From positions 3,100,001-3,164,000 of the forward strand of contig JAJHOH010000001.1 in NCBI GenBank assembly GCA_021651055.1: DNA of 64,000 nt, read 5' to 3'. Source of the stretch: Candidatus Manganitrophus morganii. GTDB taxonomy: Bacteria; Nitrospirota; Nitrospiria; SBBL01; Manganitrophaceae. Under the pieces are notes generated by a model. That model searched no databases, had not been told where the DNA came from, and was given only the letters and a program-made list of their open reading frames with translations. Below are positions 36,175 through 45,456 of this stretch, one piece after another (positions within the stretch are counted from its first letter, which is position 1; every line of letters starts with the position of its first letter). The translations under genes were made by a program, and so were the position numbers.

Positions 36175-36203
36175 GACTAAACTAGTCGCCGATTAAAATG
36201 GTC
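36175..36203. promoter_or_regulatory. Tandem IscR type 1 operator sites
   Basis: GACTAAACTAGTC (36175-36187) matches the E. coli type 1 core GACTRWWWYAGTC at 12 of 13 positions. GATTAAAATGGTC (36191-36203) matches at 11 of 13. Their centres are 16 bases apart, on the transcription start region of iscR. Holo-IscR binding here should repress the operon when Fe-S clusters are plentiful. Confidence 0.75.
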
Positions 36204-36229
36204 GGCGATTCTCTTTATCAGAGAGCATT

Positions 36230-36661
36230 ATGCTAAAACTAACAAAAAAGACAGACTATGCGCTCATGGCAATCAATTATATGTCCTGCCAAGGGGAAGA
36301 GTTCATCGCAAACACCCGAACGATCTCGGAAATATATAATATCCCATTGGAATTGTTAGCAAAAATACTTCAGAGGCTTGCAAAAAAAGGGGTCATCGTC
36401 AGCCAAAATGGACCGAAGGGTGGATATATCCTTGCCAAAGAACCCTCGGCGATCACCGTGGGTGAGGTGATCCGAGCGATAGAGGGTCCCGTCCAAATTA
36501 TCCGGTGCCATGATGGAGAGAATACGTGTTTACAAACGGAACGTTGTACGGTCCGAAGCCCGCTCCGCAGAATTGAAAGCAAAATTATCGAGCTTTTAGA
36601 TAAGACAACCCTCGATCAAATGTATCGAGAGGAAGTCATCGAAGAAATTACGGTTCGCTGA
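36230..36661 (+). CDS. iscR: Fe-S cluster regulator IscR (Rrf2 family)
   Basis: A 143-residue Rrf2 protein with [14 protein letters not shown] at the N-terminus and the wing [17 protein letters not shown]. The three cluster cysteines are present as C-x6-C-x5-C (CHDGENTC then LQTERC), one residue longer in the first gap than E. coli IscR. It is the first gene of the isc operon and two matching operator boxes lie just upstream, so autoregulation by cluster occupancy is expected. Confidence 0.92.
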   Translation: MLKLTKKTDYALMAINYMSCQGEEFIANTRTISEIYNIPLELLAKILQRLAKKGVIVSQNGPKGGYILAKEPSAITVGEVIRAIEGPVQIIRCHDGENTCLQTERCTVRSPLRRIESKIIELLDKTTLDQMYREEVIEEITVR

Positions 36662-36680
36662 CCGTTTACTAGAGGAGTTT

Positions 36681-37898
36681 ATGTTGAAATTCCCTATTTT
36701 CATGGATAATCATTCGACCACACCGATGGACCCCCGTGTTCTGGAAGCGATGCTTCCCTATTTTGTCGAAAAGTTCGGTAATGCCGCCAGTCGAAATCAT
36801 GCGTTTGGCTGGGAAGCCGAAAAAGCGGTCGATCAGGCACGCGAACAGATTGCTCATCTGATTCATTGTGATCCGAAAGAAATTATCTTCACCAGCGGTG
36901 CAACCGAGTCGGACAATCTGGCCCTCAAAGGGGTCGCCGAGATGTATCGGGAGAAGGGGAACCATATTATTACGGTGGTCACTGAACACAAGGCGGTTTT
37001 GGACAGCTGCAAACGTCTAGAGAAGATGGGATATGAAGTCACTTATCTTCCGGTCAAGGCCGATGGAATGGTCGATCTCGATCTGCTCAAAGCGGCCATC
37101 ACCGAAAAGACGATCCTGATCTCGGTGATGATGGCAAACAATGAAATCGGCGTAATCCAGCCGGTGGCCGAGATCGGCAAAATTGCCAAGGAACGAGGGG
37201 TCATTTTCCATTGCGATGCGACACAAGGGGTCGGTAAAATTCCGGTGGATGTCCAGGCGATGGGAATCGATGTGATGGCCTTCTCGGCCCACAAGATGTA
37301 TGGCCCGAAGGGAATCGGCGCTCTTTACGTGAGGAAGAAAAATCCACGTGTCCGAATCGCGCCCATTATCGACGGCGGAGGGCATGAGCGGGGGATGCGA
37401 TCGGGTACGCTCAATGTCCCTGGGATCGTCGGTTTTGGAAAGGCGTGCGAGCTTTCCGACAAAGAGATGGTTGAAGAATCGGCCCGCCTCACCCAGCTGC
37501 GGGAGAGACTCAGACAGGGGATTCTCAAGGGGTTGGATGAGGTTTATTTGAATGGAGATCCGATTCAACGGTTGCCGGGTAATCTCAATATGAGTTTTGC
37601 TTATGTCGAAGGAGAGTCACTTTTGATGGGTTTGAAAGAGATCGCCCTCTCCTCAGGATCGGCCTGTACCACCGCCACGTTGGAGCCGTCTTACGTTCTA
37701 CGCTCCTTGGGGGTTGGGAGCGATTTGGCCCATTCTTCACTTCGATTTGGGTTGGGACGTTTCAATACGGAAGAAGAAGTCGACTACGTCGTTCAACGCG
37801 TGGTCGAGACGGTTCGACGGCTTCGAGAGATGTCCCCGCTCTATGAGATGGCCAAAGAGGGGATTGATCTTAAGAATGTTCAGTGGACACAACATTAA
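36681..37898 (+). CDS. iscS: Cysteine desulfurase IscS
   Basis: A 405-residue PLP enzyme taking sulfur from cysteine as an enzyme persulfide. Key residues are all in place: His103 in TEHKAVL, Asp179 and Gln182 in [13 protein letters not shown]-binding Lys205 in [10 protein letters not shown] and the catalytic Cys329 in SSGSACTTA. The C-terminus with [12 protein letters not shown] is typical of IscS and contacts IscU. It is expressed in the isc operon, 19 bases after iscR. It contrasts with the NifS homologue at 52.8 kb, which lacks the lysine. Confidence 0.96.
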   Translation: MLKFPIFMDNHSTTPMDPRVLEAMLPYFVEKFGNAASRNHAFGWEAEKAVDQAREQIAHLIHCDPKEIIFTSGATESDNLALKGVAEMYREKGNHIITVVTEHKAVLDSCKRLEKMGYEVTYLPVKADGMVDLDLLKAAITEKTILISVMMANNEIGVIQPVAEIGKIAKERGVIFHCDATQGVGKIPVDVQAMGIDVMAFSAHKMYGPKGIGALYVRKKNPRVRIAPIIDGGGHERGMRSGTLNVPGIVGFGKACELSDKEMVEESARLTQLRERLRQGILKGLDEVYLNGDPIQRLPGNLNMSFAYVEGESLLMGLKEIALSSGSACTTATLEPSYVLRSLGVGSDLAHSSLRFGLGRFNTEEEVDYVVQRVVETVRRLREMSPLYEMAKEGIDLKNVQWTQH

Positions 37899-37934
37899 TC
37901 TGATCATCTATTTCAGGGGTAGAGGAGAAGCGAA

Positions 37935-38318
37935 ATGGCATACAGCAATAAAGTGATCGACCACTACAATAACCCCCGAAACGTCGGGTCGCTTGACAAG
38001 AACGCTCCTGAAGTTGGAACCGGAGTCGTCGGCGCGCCGGAGTGCGGGGACGTGATGAAGCTTCAATTGAAAGTGAGCAACGGCGTCATCGAAGATGCCA
38101 AATTCAAGACATTCGGCTGCGGCAGCGCCATCGCCAGCTCCAGCTTGGCCACGGAGATGCTCAAGGGGAAAACACTCGATGAGGCAACGGGGATCAAAAA
38201 TACCGACATCGTCAACGAGCTGAATCTTCCTCCGGTGAAAATACATTGCTCGGTTCTGGCGGAAGATGCGATTAAGGCCGCCATCGCCGATTATAAGAAG
38301 AAAAACGGTCTGGCTTAA
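37935..38318 (+). CDS. iscU: Fe-S scaffold IscU
   Basis: A 127-residue scaffold on which [2Fe-2S] and [4Fe-4S] clusters are built. The three cysteine ligands are Cys37 (GAPECGDV), Cys62 (FGCGSAIASSS) and Cys105, with Asp39 and His104 alongside. The HscA recognition motif LPPVK lies at residues 98-102. Sequence and length match the Proteobacteria/mitochondrial IscU type. AGAGGAG precedes the start. Confidence 0.96.
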   Translation: MAYSNKVIDHYNNPRNVGSLDKNAPEVGTGVVGAPECGDVMKLQLKVSNGVIEDAKFKTFGCGSAIASSSLATEMLKGKTLDEATGIKNTDIVNELNLPPVKIHCSVLAEDAIKAAIADYKKKNGLA

Positions 38319-38330
38319 GCAGGAGGCAAG

Positions 38331-38681
38331 ATGGAATCGACAACGAATCAGGAGCAGGTGATCGCTCTTACGCCGAATGCGGTGGCGGCGGTCAAAGAGA
38401 TTATTGAGAAAAAAAACCTCGGCCAGGCCGGTTTGCGGGTCGGGGTACAGGGAGGCGGCTGCTCGGGTCTCTCGTATAACCTGAATTTTGAAACAGAGGT
38501 GACCCCCCACGATACTTCTTTCGAGGTGGACGGCCTTCGGGTGATCGTCGATCAGAAAAGCGCGATTTACCTTGCCGGAACGACGCTCGACTTCAGCAAA
38601 GAATTGGTCGGGGGAGGTTTCAAATTTCTCAATCCGAATGCGAAGCGCAGCTGTGGATGCGGCGAGTCTTTCTCTGCATGA
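38331..38681 (+). CDS. iscA: A-type Fe-S carrier IscA
   Basis: A 116-residue A-type carrier (HesB/IscA). Ligand cysteines are in QGGGCSGLSY and in the terminal SCGCGESF (CGC). It delivers clusters or iron to apoproteins. It starts 12 bases after iscU with AGGAGG upstream. A slightly longer N-terminus than E. coli IscA is the only departure. Confidence 0.94.
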   Translation: MESTTNQEQVIALTPNAVAAVKEIIEKKNLGQAGLRVGVQGGGCSGLSYNLNFETEVTPHDTSFEVDGLRVIVDQKSAIYLAGTTLDFSKELVGGGFKFLNPNAKRSCGCGESFSA

Positions 38682-38771
38682 TGTTCACCTGAGGAATAGG
38701 GTAGAGTGACACTCGGCGGCCTAAGTTGTGCGAGGCCGCAGCCGAGAAAAGGGTGATTGTGGATCTCGGAA

Positions 38772-38800
38772 GGGCCCCGTGAGGGGCCGTTCTATTTTCT
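38772..38800 (+). terminator. Hairpin with T-rich tail between iscA and hscB
   Basis: GGCCCC-GTGA-GGGGCC followed by GTTCTATTTTCT. The T-tract is imperfect, so it is more likely an attenuator or processing site that lowers chaperone expression relative to iscSUA than a full stop. Confidence 0.4.
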
Positions 38801-38817
38801 AGACCTGGGATTTTAAA

Positions 38818-39525
38818 TTGAAGCTCTCTGGAACATCGGAAATCACAAAAAGAGCCTGTTGGAAGTGCGGTGCTCCGATCGCGTCGCTCGATGTCTGCAC
38901 CGAATGTGCCGCCTTGCAGCCTTTTCCAGAAGGGATCGACTATTTTACCCTGTTTGGAATCGGGCCTCGTTTGAAGATCGATCCGGCCGGGCTCGAAGCG
39001 ACGTTTTATGCATTGAGCCGCAAGTTCCACCCCGATTTCTATCAAAAGAAATCTTCGGAGGAGCAGGCGATCAGCCTCGAGAATTCGGCCCTTGTGAATA
39101 AGGCCTACCGCACGCTCAGAGATCCTCTTCAAAGAACGGAGTATTTAATCCAACAGTTCGATGGCGGAAACGCCGTTTCAACGGAGGCGCCGGCCGATCT
39201 TTTTGATGAGATTTTAGAACTGCAGGAATTATTGGAGAGTGTGAAAGAAAGCTCGGGTGATTCGAGCCGAAGGGGGCAACTCCGCGATGCCCTTACGAAT
39301 GAGCAAGCCCGGTTTGAGCAGATTCAGGATCAGGGGAAGCAGGCGCTGGAGCGGATTGCGACCGAATGGGACGGGCTCCAAGAGATTTCGGAGAAAAGGG
39401 AATGGACGGAAGAACAGCGGCGGCTTCTTTCAGGGATGAAGAAAATCGTGTCGCGCCGCGCTTATCTCGATCGAGTATTGAACGACATTCAAACCGGAAT
39501 TGAAACGTTAGAGAAAGGAAGTTAG
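38818..39525 (+). CDS. hscB: Co-chaperone HscB with N-terminal zinc ribbon
   Basis: A 235-residue J-domain protein (TTG start) that brings IscU to HscA. The J domain spans about 40-115 with HPD at residues 71-73. The C-terminal helical domain that binds IscU follows. The N-terminus has two CxxC pairs (Cys14/Cys17 and Cys27/Cys30), a small zinc-ribbon-like module. E. coli HscB lacks this, but animal HSCB has a comparable tetracysteine element. Its stop codon directly abuts the hscA start. No strong Shine-Dalgarno sequence is seen before the TTG. Confidence 0.9.
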   Translation: MKLSGTSEITKRACWKCGAPIASLDVCTECAALQPFPEGIDYFTLFGIGPRLKIDPAGLEATFYALSRKFHPDFYQKKSSEEQAISLENSALVNKAYRTLRDPLQRTEYLIQQFDGGNAVSTEAPADLFDEILELQELLESVKESSGDSSRRGQLRDALTNEQARFEQIQDQGKQALERIATEWDGLQEISEKREWTEEQRRLLSGMKKIVSRRAYLDRVLNDIQTGIETLEKGS

Positions 39526-41361
39526 ATGCCGAGAGTGGTGGGAATCGATCTGGGGACCACGAACAGCCTGGTCGCCTACATGGACAAAGGAACTCCCCGG
39601 GTCATCGCGGACGCGCAAGAGAGGGTCATTCTCCCCTCCGTCGTCTCATTTGGATGGGAAGGCCGACCCGACGGCGTGATCGTCGGAGAAGAGGCGAAGA
39701 AACATCTGATCACCCACCCGGATCGAACGATTTATTCGATCAAGCGTTTCATGGGAAAGGGGATGGAAGATGTCGGCGGCGATCGATCCTTCGTCCCTTA
39801 CGCGCTCTCGGGAGGGCAGCAGGAGGTCGTCCGGATTTCCGTCGCCGGGAAGCTCTATACCCCCCCGGAGATCTCCGCCTTTATCTTGAGAGAGCTGAAG
39901 CAGCGGGCGGAGGCATTCTTCAAAGAGCCGGTCCGCCAGGCGGTCATTACCGTTCCGGCCTATTTCAACGACAGCCAGCGGCAGGCAACCAAAGACGCCG
40001 GGAAGATCGCCGGGCTTGAAGTGCTTCGAATCGTCAATGAGCCGACCGCTGCATCGCTCGCTTATGGACTCCAGAAGAAGAAAGAAGGAACGATCGTCGT
40101 CTACGATCTCGGCGGGGGAACGTTCGACGTTTCGATCCTGAAGATTAAAAACGGCATCTTCGAGGTTCTTTCGACCAACGGCGATACCCATCTCGGCGGC
40201 GATGATGTCGATCGACAGCTGATGCTCCTGATCGCTCGCGAGATCTCGGCTCAGAGCGGAACCGATCTTTCCAACTCGCCTGATGTTCTTCAGGAGATCC
40301 GGTTGGCGTCGGAGGAGGCCAAGTGCCGGCTTTCATTCGAAGAGAAGGCGGAGATTGCGCTCTCTTTTCCCGATAAAAAGATCGATTATCGCCGGACGAT
40401 TTCACGGACCGATTTCGATACGCTCATCAATGACTTCGTCGAGAAGACCTTGGGGCCGTGTCGTCAGGCGCTGGCCGATGCCCATCTCAAACCGGAACAG
40501 GTCGATGAGGTGATTCTGGTCGGTGGATCGACCCGGATTCCGCTGGTCAGAAAAAAGGTCGCCGATCTCTTCAAGAAGACCCCTCACAGCGAGTTGAATC
40601 CGGACGAGGTGGTGGCGCTCGGTGCCGCCGTCCAGGCCGATATCCTCGCGGGCGGGATCACCAACATGCTCCTGCTCGATGTGACCCCCCTCTCGCTCGG
40701 GATTGAAACGATGGGCGGGGTCGTCAGCCGGTTGATTCCGAGAAATACCACGATCCCGACGAGCGCAAAGGAGTCGTTCACGACTTTTGTGGACGGGCAG
40801 AAGTCGGTCTCGATTCATGTTGTCCAGGGGGAGCGGGAGTTGGTGAAAGATTGCCGGAGCCTTGCGAAATTCAATCTGACCGAGATCGATCCGATGCCGG
40901 CCGGCATTCCGAGAATTGAGGTGACCTTCATGATCGATGCCAACGGCATCCTCAATGTGACCGCCAAGGAGTTAAGGAGCGGGAAGGCGCAGTCGATCGA
41001 GGTGAAGCCGACTTATGGATTGACCGATGGAGAAGTCGAAAAGATGATCTCCGATTCGATCGAGCACGCCCGTGCGGATCTCAACGAACGGATGTTCATC
41101 GAAGCGCGAAACGAAGCGGAGTCGGTGCTGCGTCATACGGAGAAGGCCCTCTCCCAGGGGGCGGCATTGATCGCTCCGGCCGAAAAAGCGGAAATTGAAA
41201 AAAGCATGGCCGGTTTAAAAGAGGCGATGAACGGAACAGACCATCATCGCGTGCGCGAAGCGCTCGACCGGCTCGATCAGTCGACGAAGCAGCTTGCCGA
41301 AACGTTGATGAATCAAACATTAAAAGAGACGCTTCAGGAAAAGAAGCTCTCTGATTTATAG
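39526..41361 (+). CDS. hscA: Hsp70-type chaperone HscA
   Basis: A 611-residue DnaK homologue specialised for Fe-S transfer. Nucleotide-binding signatures: [35 protein letters not shown] and [17 protein letters not shown]. The substrate domain starts near residue 380 ([16 protein letters not shown]). Assignment to HscA rather than DnaK rests on the operon and on the shortened C-terminal tail (ends QEKKLSDL, no acidic EEVD-like tail). It starts immediately after the hscB stop. Confidence 0.93.
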   Translation: MPRVVGIDLGTTNSLVAYMDKGTPRVIADAQERVILPSVVSFGWEGRPDGVIVGEEAKKHLITHPDRTIYSIKRFMGKGMEDVGGDRSFVPYALSGGQQEVVRISVAGKLYTPPEISAFILRELKQRAEAFFKEPVRQAVITVPAYFNDSQRQATKDAGKIAGLEVLRIVNEPTAASLAYGLQKKKEGTIVVYDLGGGTFDVSILKIKNGIFEVLSTNGDTHLGGDDVDRQLMLLIAREISAQSGTDLSNSPDVLQEIRLASEEAKCRLSFEEKAEIALSFPDKKIDYRRTISRTDFDTLINDFVEKTLGPCRQALADAHLKPEQVDEVILVGGSTRIPLVRKKVADLFKKTPHSELNPDEVVALGAAVQADILAGGITNMLLLDVTPLSLGIETMGGVVSRLIPRNTTIPTSAKESFTTFVDGQKSVSIHVVQGERELVKDCRSLAKFNLTEIDPMPAGIPRIEVTFMIDANGILNVTAKELRSGKAQSIEVKPTYGLTDGEVEKMISDSIEHARADLNERMFIEARNEAESVLRHTEKALSQGAALIAPAEKAEIEKSMAGLKEAMNGTDHHRVREALDRLDQSTKQLAETLMNQTLKETLQEKKLSDL

Positions 41362-41370
41362 AAAGAGACC

Positions 41371-41706
41371 ATGCCGAAAGTGACTTTTAAATTAGGAGAT
41401 GTGGGACAGGACGTGACCGTCGAAGCGAAGGAGGGGCAGTCGATCCTCGACGTGGCGCTCGACAATCATATCGACCTGGAGCACAACTGCGGGGGAAACT
41501 GCGCCTGCACCACCTGTCATGTGATCGTCCGGGAAGGAACGGAGAAACATCTCTCCGAAATGGATGAAGACGAAGAAGACCGTCTCGATACGGCGGAGGG
41601 GTTGACGCTCACCTCCCGGCTCGGGTGTCAGGCCCGGATCAAAGGAGATGTCGTGGTCGAGATTCCGAAGAACACGCAGACGTTCCGAAAAGCCGAGCAG
41701 CACTGA
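41371..41706 (+). CDS. fdx: ISC-type [2Fe-2S] ferredoxin
   Basis: A 111-residue adrenodoxin-like ferredoxin. Cluster cysteines are C-x5-C-x2-C in HNCGGNCACTTCHV, and a fourth in RLGCQARI. It supplies electrons for cluster assembly on IscU. It begins 9 bases after hscA. Confidence 0.94.
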   Translation: MPKVTFKLGDVGQDVTVEAKEGQSILDVALDNHIDLEHNCGGNCACTTCHVIVREGTEKHLSEMDEDEEDRLDTAEGLTLTSRLGCQARIKGDVVVEIPKNTQTFRKAEQH

Positions 41707-41741
41707 CGCGAAGGGCATTTGTCCTAACGGAGGGAGATTCG

Positions 41742-41954
41742 ATGAAAATGGGCTGGCACGATTCCGAGGAAATTGCGATTTTGCTCTTGGAGAAACATCC
41801 GAATCTCGATCCCCTCACGGTCCGGTTTACCGATCTGCACAAGATGGTGACCGAGCTTCCCGGCTTCGAAGACGACCCGAAGAAGTCGAACGAGGCGATC
41901 TTGGAGGCGATCCAGATGGCCTGGCATGAGGAATATCAGGACGCCCAGGGTTGA
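41742..41954 (+). CDS. iscX: IscX, Fe-S assembly modulator
   Basis: A 70-residue acidic protein. I start at 41742 (after GGAGGGAG) because upstream in-frame codons lie inside fdx. WHDSEEIAILLLEKHPNLDP, VRFTDLHKMV and DDPKKSNEAILEAIQMAW match IscX/YfhJ, which binds IscS and iron. It completes the canonical isc order and ends 17 bases from a convergent gene. Confidence 0.93.
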   Translation: MKMGWHDSEEIAILLLEKHPNLDPLTVRFTDLHKMVTELPGFEDDPKKSNEAILEAIQMAWHEEYQDAQG

Positions 41955-41971
41955 CGGCCGGATCGGGAGAC

Positions 41972-42229
41972 TTACCAGGTTACGACGCTCTCCGAATCGA
42001 GGATATATCCCAGCATTTCTTTATAGCCGATCGGAGGATGGGCCGGCGTCTCTCCCCCCTTCAGATCATCCGCCAAGGCGAAGACCTCCCCCTTGATCCC
42101 TTTTAATTCAAGACCGACCGCATCCTGGATCAGGATAATGACCAGCTCGTTCGATTCGGACTGCCTCCGGATGATTTCCAGAGGGGCCGGATCATCCTTC
42201 CGCTTTAAAATGTGCAAAATCCTTTTCAT
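41972..42229 (-). CDS. Small DsrH/TusB-like protein without cysteine
   Basis: An 85-residue protein (MKRILHILKRKDDPAPLEII, later IILIQDAVGLE and FALADDL) with the length and pattern of DsrH/TusB subunits. Those usually have one active cysteine; this protein has none. It is the third gene of a set of three DsrE-superfamily genes, so a structural role in a TusBCD-like hexamer is the natural guess. The family call rests mainly on context and length. Confidence 0.6.
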   Translation of the reverse strand: MKRILHILKRKDDPAPLEIIRRQSESNELVIILIQDAVGLELKGIKGEVFALADDLKGGETPAHPPIGYKEMLGYILDSESVVTW

Positions 42230-42238
42230 CGGCTCTTT

Positions 42239-42586
42239 CTAAAAAAGGGCGAAACGTTGGGCGGCCGCAATTTTTTCGGCGATCTCTTTTTTTGAGAGGG
42301 AGACCGTCTTGTAATCGCTCTCGGAGAGAGCGACTTCTTTGGCGCTTTCCTGATCGATATAAAAGGTGGGGATAAATTCCTGGAGGGTGGAGAGGAACTT
42401 CTCCGCCATCTCGCCGTCGACGAAGGTGTCGGTATCGGGCGTTAAGAGAAGCGGCGCGCGGCCGGTAAGGATCACCTCCACCGCATGATCTCCGGAGGCG
42501 AGACCGAGGGCGATCCGGATCCCTTCGACGGCGCGGTGACTTGTCTCGGGATCGCTTCGAATCAGGATGACGACGCTGCGTGTCAT
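42239..42586 (-). CDS. DsrE/DsrF-superfamily protein (TusC-like), no cysteine
   Basis: About 115 residues from an ATG at 42586, 4 bases after the stop of the preceding gene (an in-frame GTG/ATG further upstream is possible). VVILIRSDPETSHRAVEGIR and LASGDHAVEVILTGRAPLLL show the Rossmann-like DsrE fold. It lacks cysteine entirely. Position as second of three suggests TusC/DsrF. Confidence 0.65.
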   Translation of the reverse strand: MTRSVVILIRSDPETSHRAVEGIRIALGLASGDHAVEVILTGRAPLLLTPDTDTFVDGEMAEKFLSTLQEFIPTFYIDQESAKEVALSESDYKTVSLSKKEIAEKIAAAQRFALF

Positions 42587-42590
42587 TCGG

Positions 42591-42902
42591 TCAATTAAAT
42601 GTGACGAAACGGTCACATCCTTTCACCAGATCGGAGAGAACGACCAGCCCGCAGAAGACCGCCTTGTCGCTCGTCGGAATGCCGCGGCGCTGCGCGCCGT
42701 AAGCGCAGAGAAAGAGTTTTACCCCATTCTGCTTCAGCCGCTCCATCTCGGGACGGTCTACATTCCGCACCCCCTCGTCGATCAGGTAGAGATAGGTGTC
42801 AACCCCCTGACGAAGGGCCTCGTTTGCGAGAGAGGTGACGGTGGTCAGGTTTTTGTCTTCCGGAGGGGTTGATAAGAGAATGCCCAACTTCTTTTTTTCC
42901 AT
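42591..42902 (-). CDS. DsrE/TusD-like sulfur-relay protein
   Basis: A 103-residue DsrE-superfamily protein. Cys66 in LFLCAYGAQRRG aligns with the active cysteine of TusD/DsrE, which receives persulfide sulfur from TusA. The gene starts the minus-strand trio and faces the isc operon tail to tail. A candidate promoter with a consensus -35 box lies just upstream. Confidence 0.75.
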   Translation of the reverse strand: MEKKKLGILLSTPPEDKNLTTVTSLANEALRQGVDTYLYLIDEGVRNVDRPEMERLKQNGVKLFLCAYGAQRRGIPTSDKAVFCGLVVLSDLVKGCDRFVTFN

Positions 42903-42910
42903 CGGCCCGA

Positions 42911-42939
42911 CTTTAACACCTGCAAAACCGCGTTGTCAA
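42911..42939 (-). promoter_or_regulatory. Candidate promoter of DsrE-like trio
   Basis: TTGACA (42939-42934), a 17-base spacer and TTAAAG (42916-42911) on the minus strand. The -10 box is poor. A start near 42904 would make the transcript nearly leaderless for the ATG at 42902. Confidence 0.3.
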
Positions 42940-43326
42940 CTTTGACGCCATTCCGGCAAGGAATCTTTCGGCTGAAAAGCGGGCGGACGTCCTGAGCCCG
43001 GTCGTGAAAAATTTGCCTTGAACTCTCCGAAAGAGACGCGATATCTTGTGAACATGCACGCGCGTCGCATTTCTCGAAGCTTGCTGCGAAGGTTAGACGC
43101 GCGAATACAAATGGAGTCTTTCCATCTTTTCGGGTCGAAGATTCCCCGCAGCTTGCTGCGGGGGCTTCAATCGCCTAAGTATACTCCCATATTTGTCTTG
43201 ATATTTTTTTGTGGATCGGCGTCCTTGATCAATAAGCGCGTAGAACCGTCATCCCCCTTACGGAAAGGGGGCGAAGAGGGGACTATGATGATCTTGGCTT
43301 TTACCGGAACATAAGCGGGCGGATCG
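42940..43326. other. Intergenic region with palindromic repeats
   Basis: No convincing gene. It contains TCGAAGCTTGCTGCGAA near 43075, the perfect palindromic hairpin at 43143-43162, and CCCCCTTACGGAAAGGGGG near 43255-43273. These look like REP-type dispersed palindromes. A 98-codon frame across it (43018-43314) is made largely of these repeats and is not credible. Confidence 0.6.
43143..43162. repeat. REP-like palindrome
   Basis: CCCCGCAGCTTGCTGCGGGG, eight paired bases around GCTTGC/CTTG. A degenerate copy (GAAGCTTGCTGCGAAG) occurs about 70 bases upstream, supporting a repeat family. Confidence 0.6.
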
Positions 43327-45354
43327 ATGCAGGAACCAGGAAAAATAAGCCAGGGAAGGGGAGCGAAGGGAAGGAACAAGCCGCGCGTGGTCGGAATTGA
43401 GAAACTCGTTCGCGAACTGGAGATTTATCAGCGCGAGTTGGAGGTCCAGAATGAAGAACTCCGGCAGGCGCAGTCCAATCTGGAGCTCTCCTGCGACCGT
43501 TTTTCCTCCCTGTACGATTTCGCTCCGGTCGGTTACTTCACCTTCAGCCGGAGCGGCCTCATCTTAGATGTGAATTTGAAAGGGGCCAAACTGTTGGGTG
43601 CCGAGCGCGCCGGTCTGGTGAAGACCTCCTTCTCAGTTCATCTCGATAAGGGGAGTCGATCGTCCTTTATCACTTATCTGAGGCGATTGTTCCAGGAAGG
43701 ACATCCGGAGAGATGCGAGGTGCGGCTGCGTCCGGGCCGCGGGATGCTCTTTGCGGCCCGGATTGAGAGTGTGGTCGTCAAGGACCGCGAGCAGGGGCGG
43801 GTCTCTCGATCGATGCTGATCGATATCAGCGATCGCGTTCAAGCGGAGGAGGCGCTGCGGGATTCGGAGGAAAGATATCGCCTGCTGTTCGAGAGCAATC
43901 CCCACCCGATGTGGGTCGTCGATACCGAGTCGTTTGCCTTTTTGGCGGTTAACGAGGCGGCGATCGATCATTACGGCTACAGCCGGGAGGAGTTTCTCTC
44001 CATGACCATTCGAGACATCCGCCCGGCGGAAGAGGTCTCCCTCCTGACGGAGGGGCTTGCGAAATCGTCCGGGAGGCCCGTTTGCGCGGGGGTGTGGCAG
44101 CATCGAAAAAAGGACGGCACCGTCATCGATGTGGAGATCACCGGGCAGCGGATCTTTTTCTCCGGAAGGAACGCCCAACTGGTGATTGCGAACAACGTCA
44201 CCGAGCGCAATCGGGCCCAGTCGGCGTTGCGGCAGAGCGAGCGGCGGTTCCGCGTGTTGATTGAGAACAGCTCCGATGCCATTGCCCTGTTGGATGCGAG
44301 CGGGAAAATTTTCTATGCGAGCCCCTCCACTTTGAGAATCTTCGGCTACGTCCCGGAAAAGCTGATCGGAAAAACGGCGCTCGAACTGATCCACCCCGAG
44401 GATCGGGGAAGGATGAAACATCTTTTCTCGGATCTCGCCAAGCGGTCGGAGGGAGAGGCGACGGCCGAGCTCCGTTTTCGGCACAAGAGCGGCGTTTGGC
44501 GCTGGGTGGAGGGAATCGGGAGCAATCTGCTTCGGGAGCCGGGGGTCCATGCCATCGTCGTCAATTACCGCGACATCACCGAGCGGAAGGAGGCGGAAGA
44601 GGCGATCGGGGAGAAAAATTTACGGATTGAGGAGGCGAGCCGCGCGCGCAATCGGTTCTTCTCATATATGTCGCACGAGCTGAAGACCCCGGTCAACAGC
44701 ATCGTCGGCTTTGCGCAGCTGCTTCGAAACGGCAACTACGGGGCCCTCGCCCCCGAGCAGACGGCGGCCGTCGGCCGGATCAATAACAATGCCCGAGAGC
44801 TCATCCATCTTATCAACAACATTTTGGATTTAGCGAAGCTGGAGACGGGGAAGATCGGGCTGCAGGCGGTGGAGTCCAATCTTAAGGAGCTGGTCGACAA
44901 AGTGCTCCTCAACTTCGAGCCGCTGCTGCAGGAGAAGGGGCTTCGGTTCCGGAAGGAGATCGATCCCGACTTCCCGGAGCGTTTTTTGACCGACCCGATG
45001 CAGGTCAGGAGCATTCTGATGAACCTGATCTCCAATGCGGTGAAATTCACCGAGCGGGGGGAGATCCGGCTAAGACTGATGCGCCTCGCGCAAGGGGGGA
45101 TCCGGTTGGAGGTCTCCGACACCGGGATGGGGATTTCGGAGGAATATCTCGGGAGAATTTTCGAGGAGTACGAGCAGAGAGGGGTGGTGCGGGAAGCCAA
45201 AGGAAATTACACGGGGGGGAGCGGGCTGGGGCTCGCAATCGTTAAGAAAATGGTCGATCTTCTGAGCGGCCGGATCGAAGTCGCCAGCACCCCCGGCGAG
45301 GGAACGGTCTTCACCGTCTTTATCCCTGAAGCCCCCCCGAACGACATAAAATGA
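43327..45354 (+). CDS. PAS-domain sensor histidine kinase
   Basis: A 675-residue soluble kinase. A short coiled coil (ELEIYQRELEVQNEELRQAQ) leads to three PAS domains at about 55-170, 180-300 and 305-420. HisKA has the acceptor His in FFSYMSHELKTPVNSIVGF, and the HATPase_c has ILMNLISNAVKF, the D box in VSDTGMGISEEY, and GGSGLGLAIVKKMV. The C-terminal 240 residues are strikingly like those of the kinase at 49.7 kb. It is the first of four consecutive signalling genes. Confidence 0.9.
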   Translation: MQEPGKISQGRGAKGRNKPRVVGIEKLVRELEIYQRELEVQNEELRQAQSNLELSCDRFSSLYDFAPVGYFTFSRSGLILDVNLKGAKLLGAERAGLVKTSFSVHLDKGSRSSFITYLRRLFQEGHPERCEVRLRPGRGMLFAARIESVVVKDREQGRVSRSMLIDISDRVQAEEALRDSEERYRLLFESNPHPMWVVDTESFAFLAVNEAAIDHYGYSREEFLSMTIRDIRPAEEVSLLTEGLAKSSGRPVCAGVWQHRKKDGTVIDVEITGQRIFFSGRNAQLVIANNVTERNRAQSALRQSERRFRVLIENSSDAIALLDASGKIFYASPSTLRIFGYVPEKLIGKTALELIHPEDRGRMKHLFSDLAKRSEGEATAELRFRHKSGVWRWVEGIGSNLLREPGVHAIVVNYRDITERKEAEEAIGEKNLRIEEASRARNRFFSYMSHELKTPVNSIVGFAQLLRNGNYGALAPEQTAAVGRINNNARELIHLINNILDLAKLETGKIGLQAVESNLKELVDKVLLNFEPLLQEKGLRFRKEIDPDFPERFLTDPMQVRSILMNLISNAVKFTERGEIRLRLMRLAQGGIRLEVSDTGMGISEEYLGRIFEEYEQRGVVREAKGNYTGGSGLGLAIVKKMVDLLSGRIEVASTPGEGTVFTVFIPEAPPNDIK

Positions 45355-45456
45355 CACAAGCATCGCTGGAAGACCTTTCATCGAGGTCCGGCGACCGTAT
45401 TGATCTAACATTCCGAGCGTGTCACAATAGATTATCAATATGGTGAAAGGAGCAAC

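Noticed and set aside
43018..43314. 98-codon plus-strand frame upstream of the PAS kinase
   Set aside because: Composed mostly of REP-like palindromes with no conserved features.
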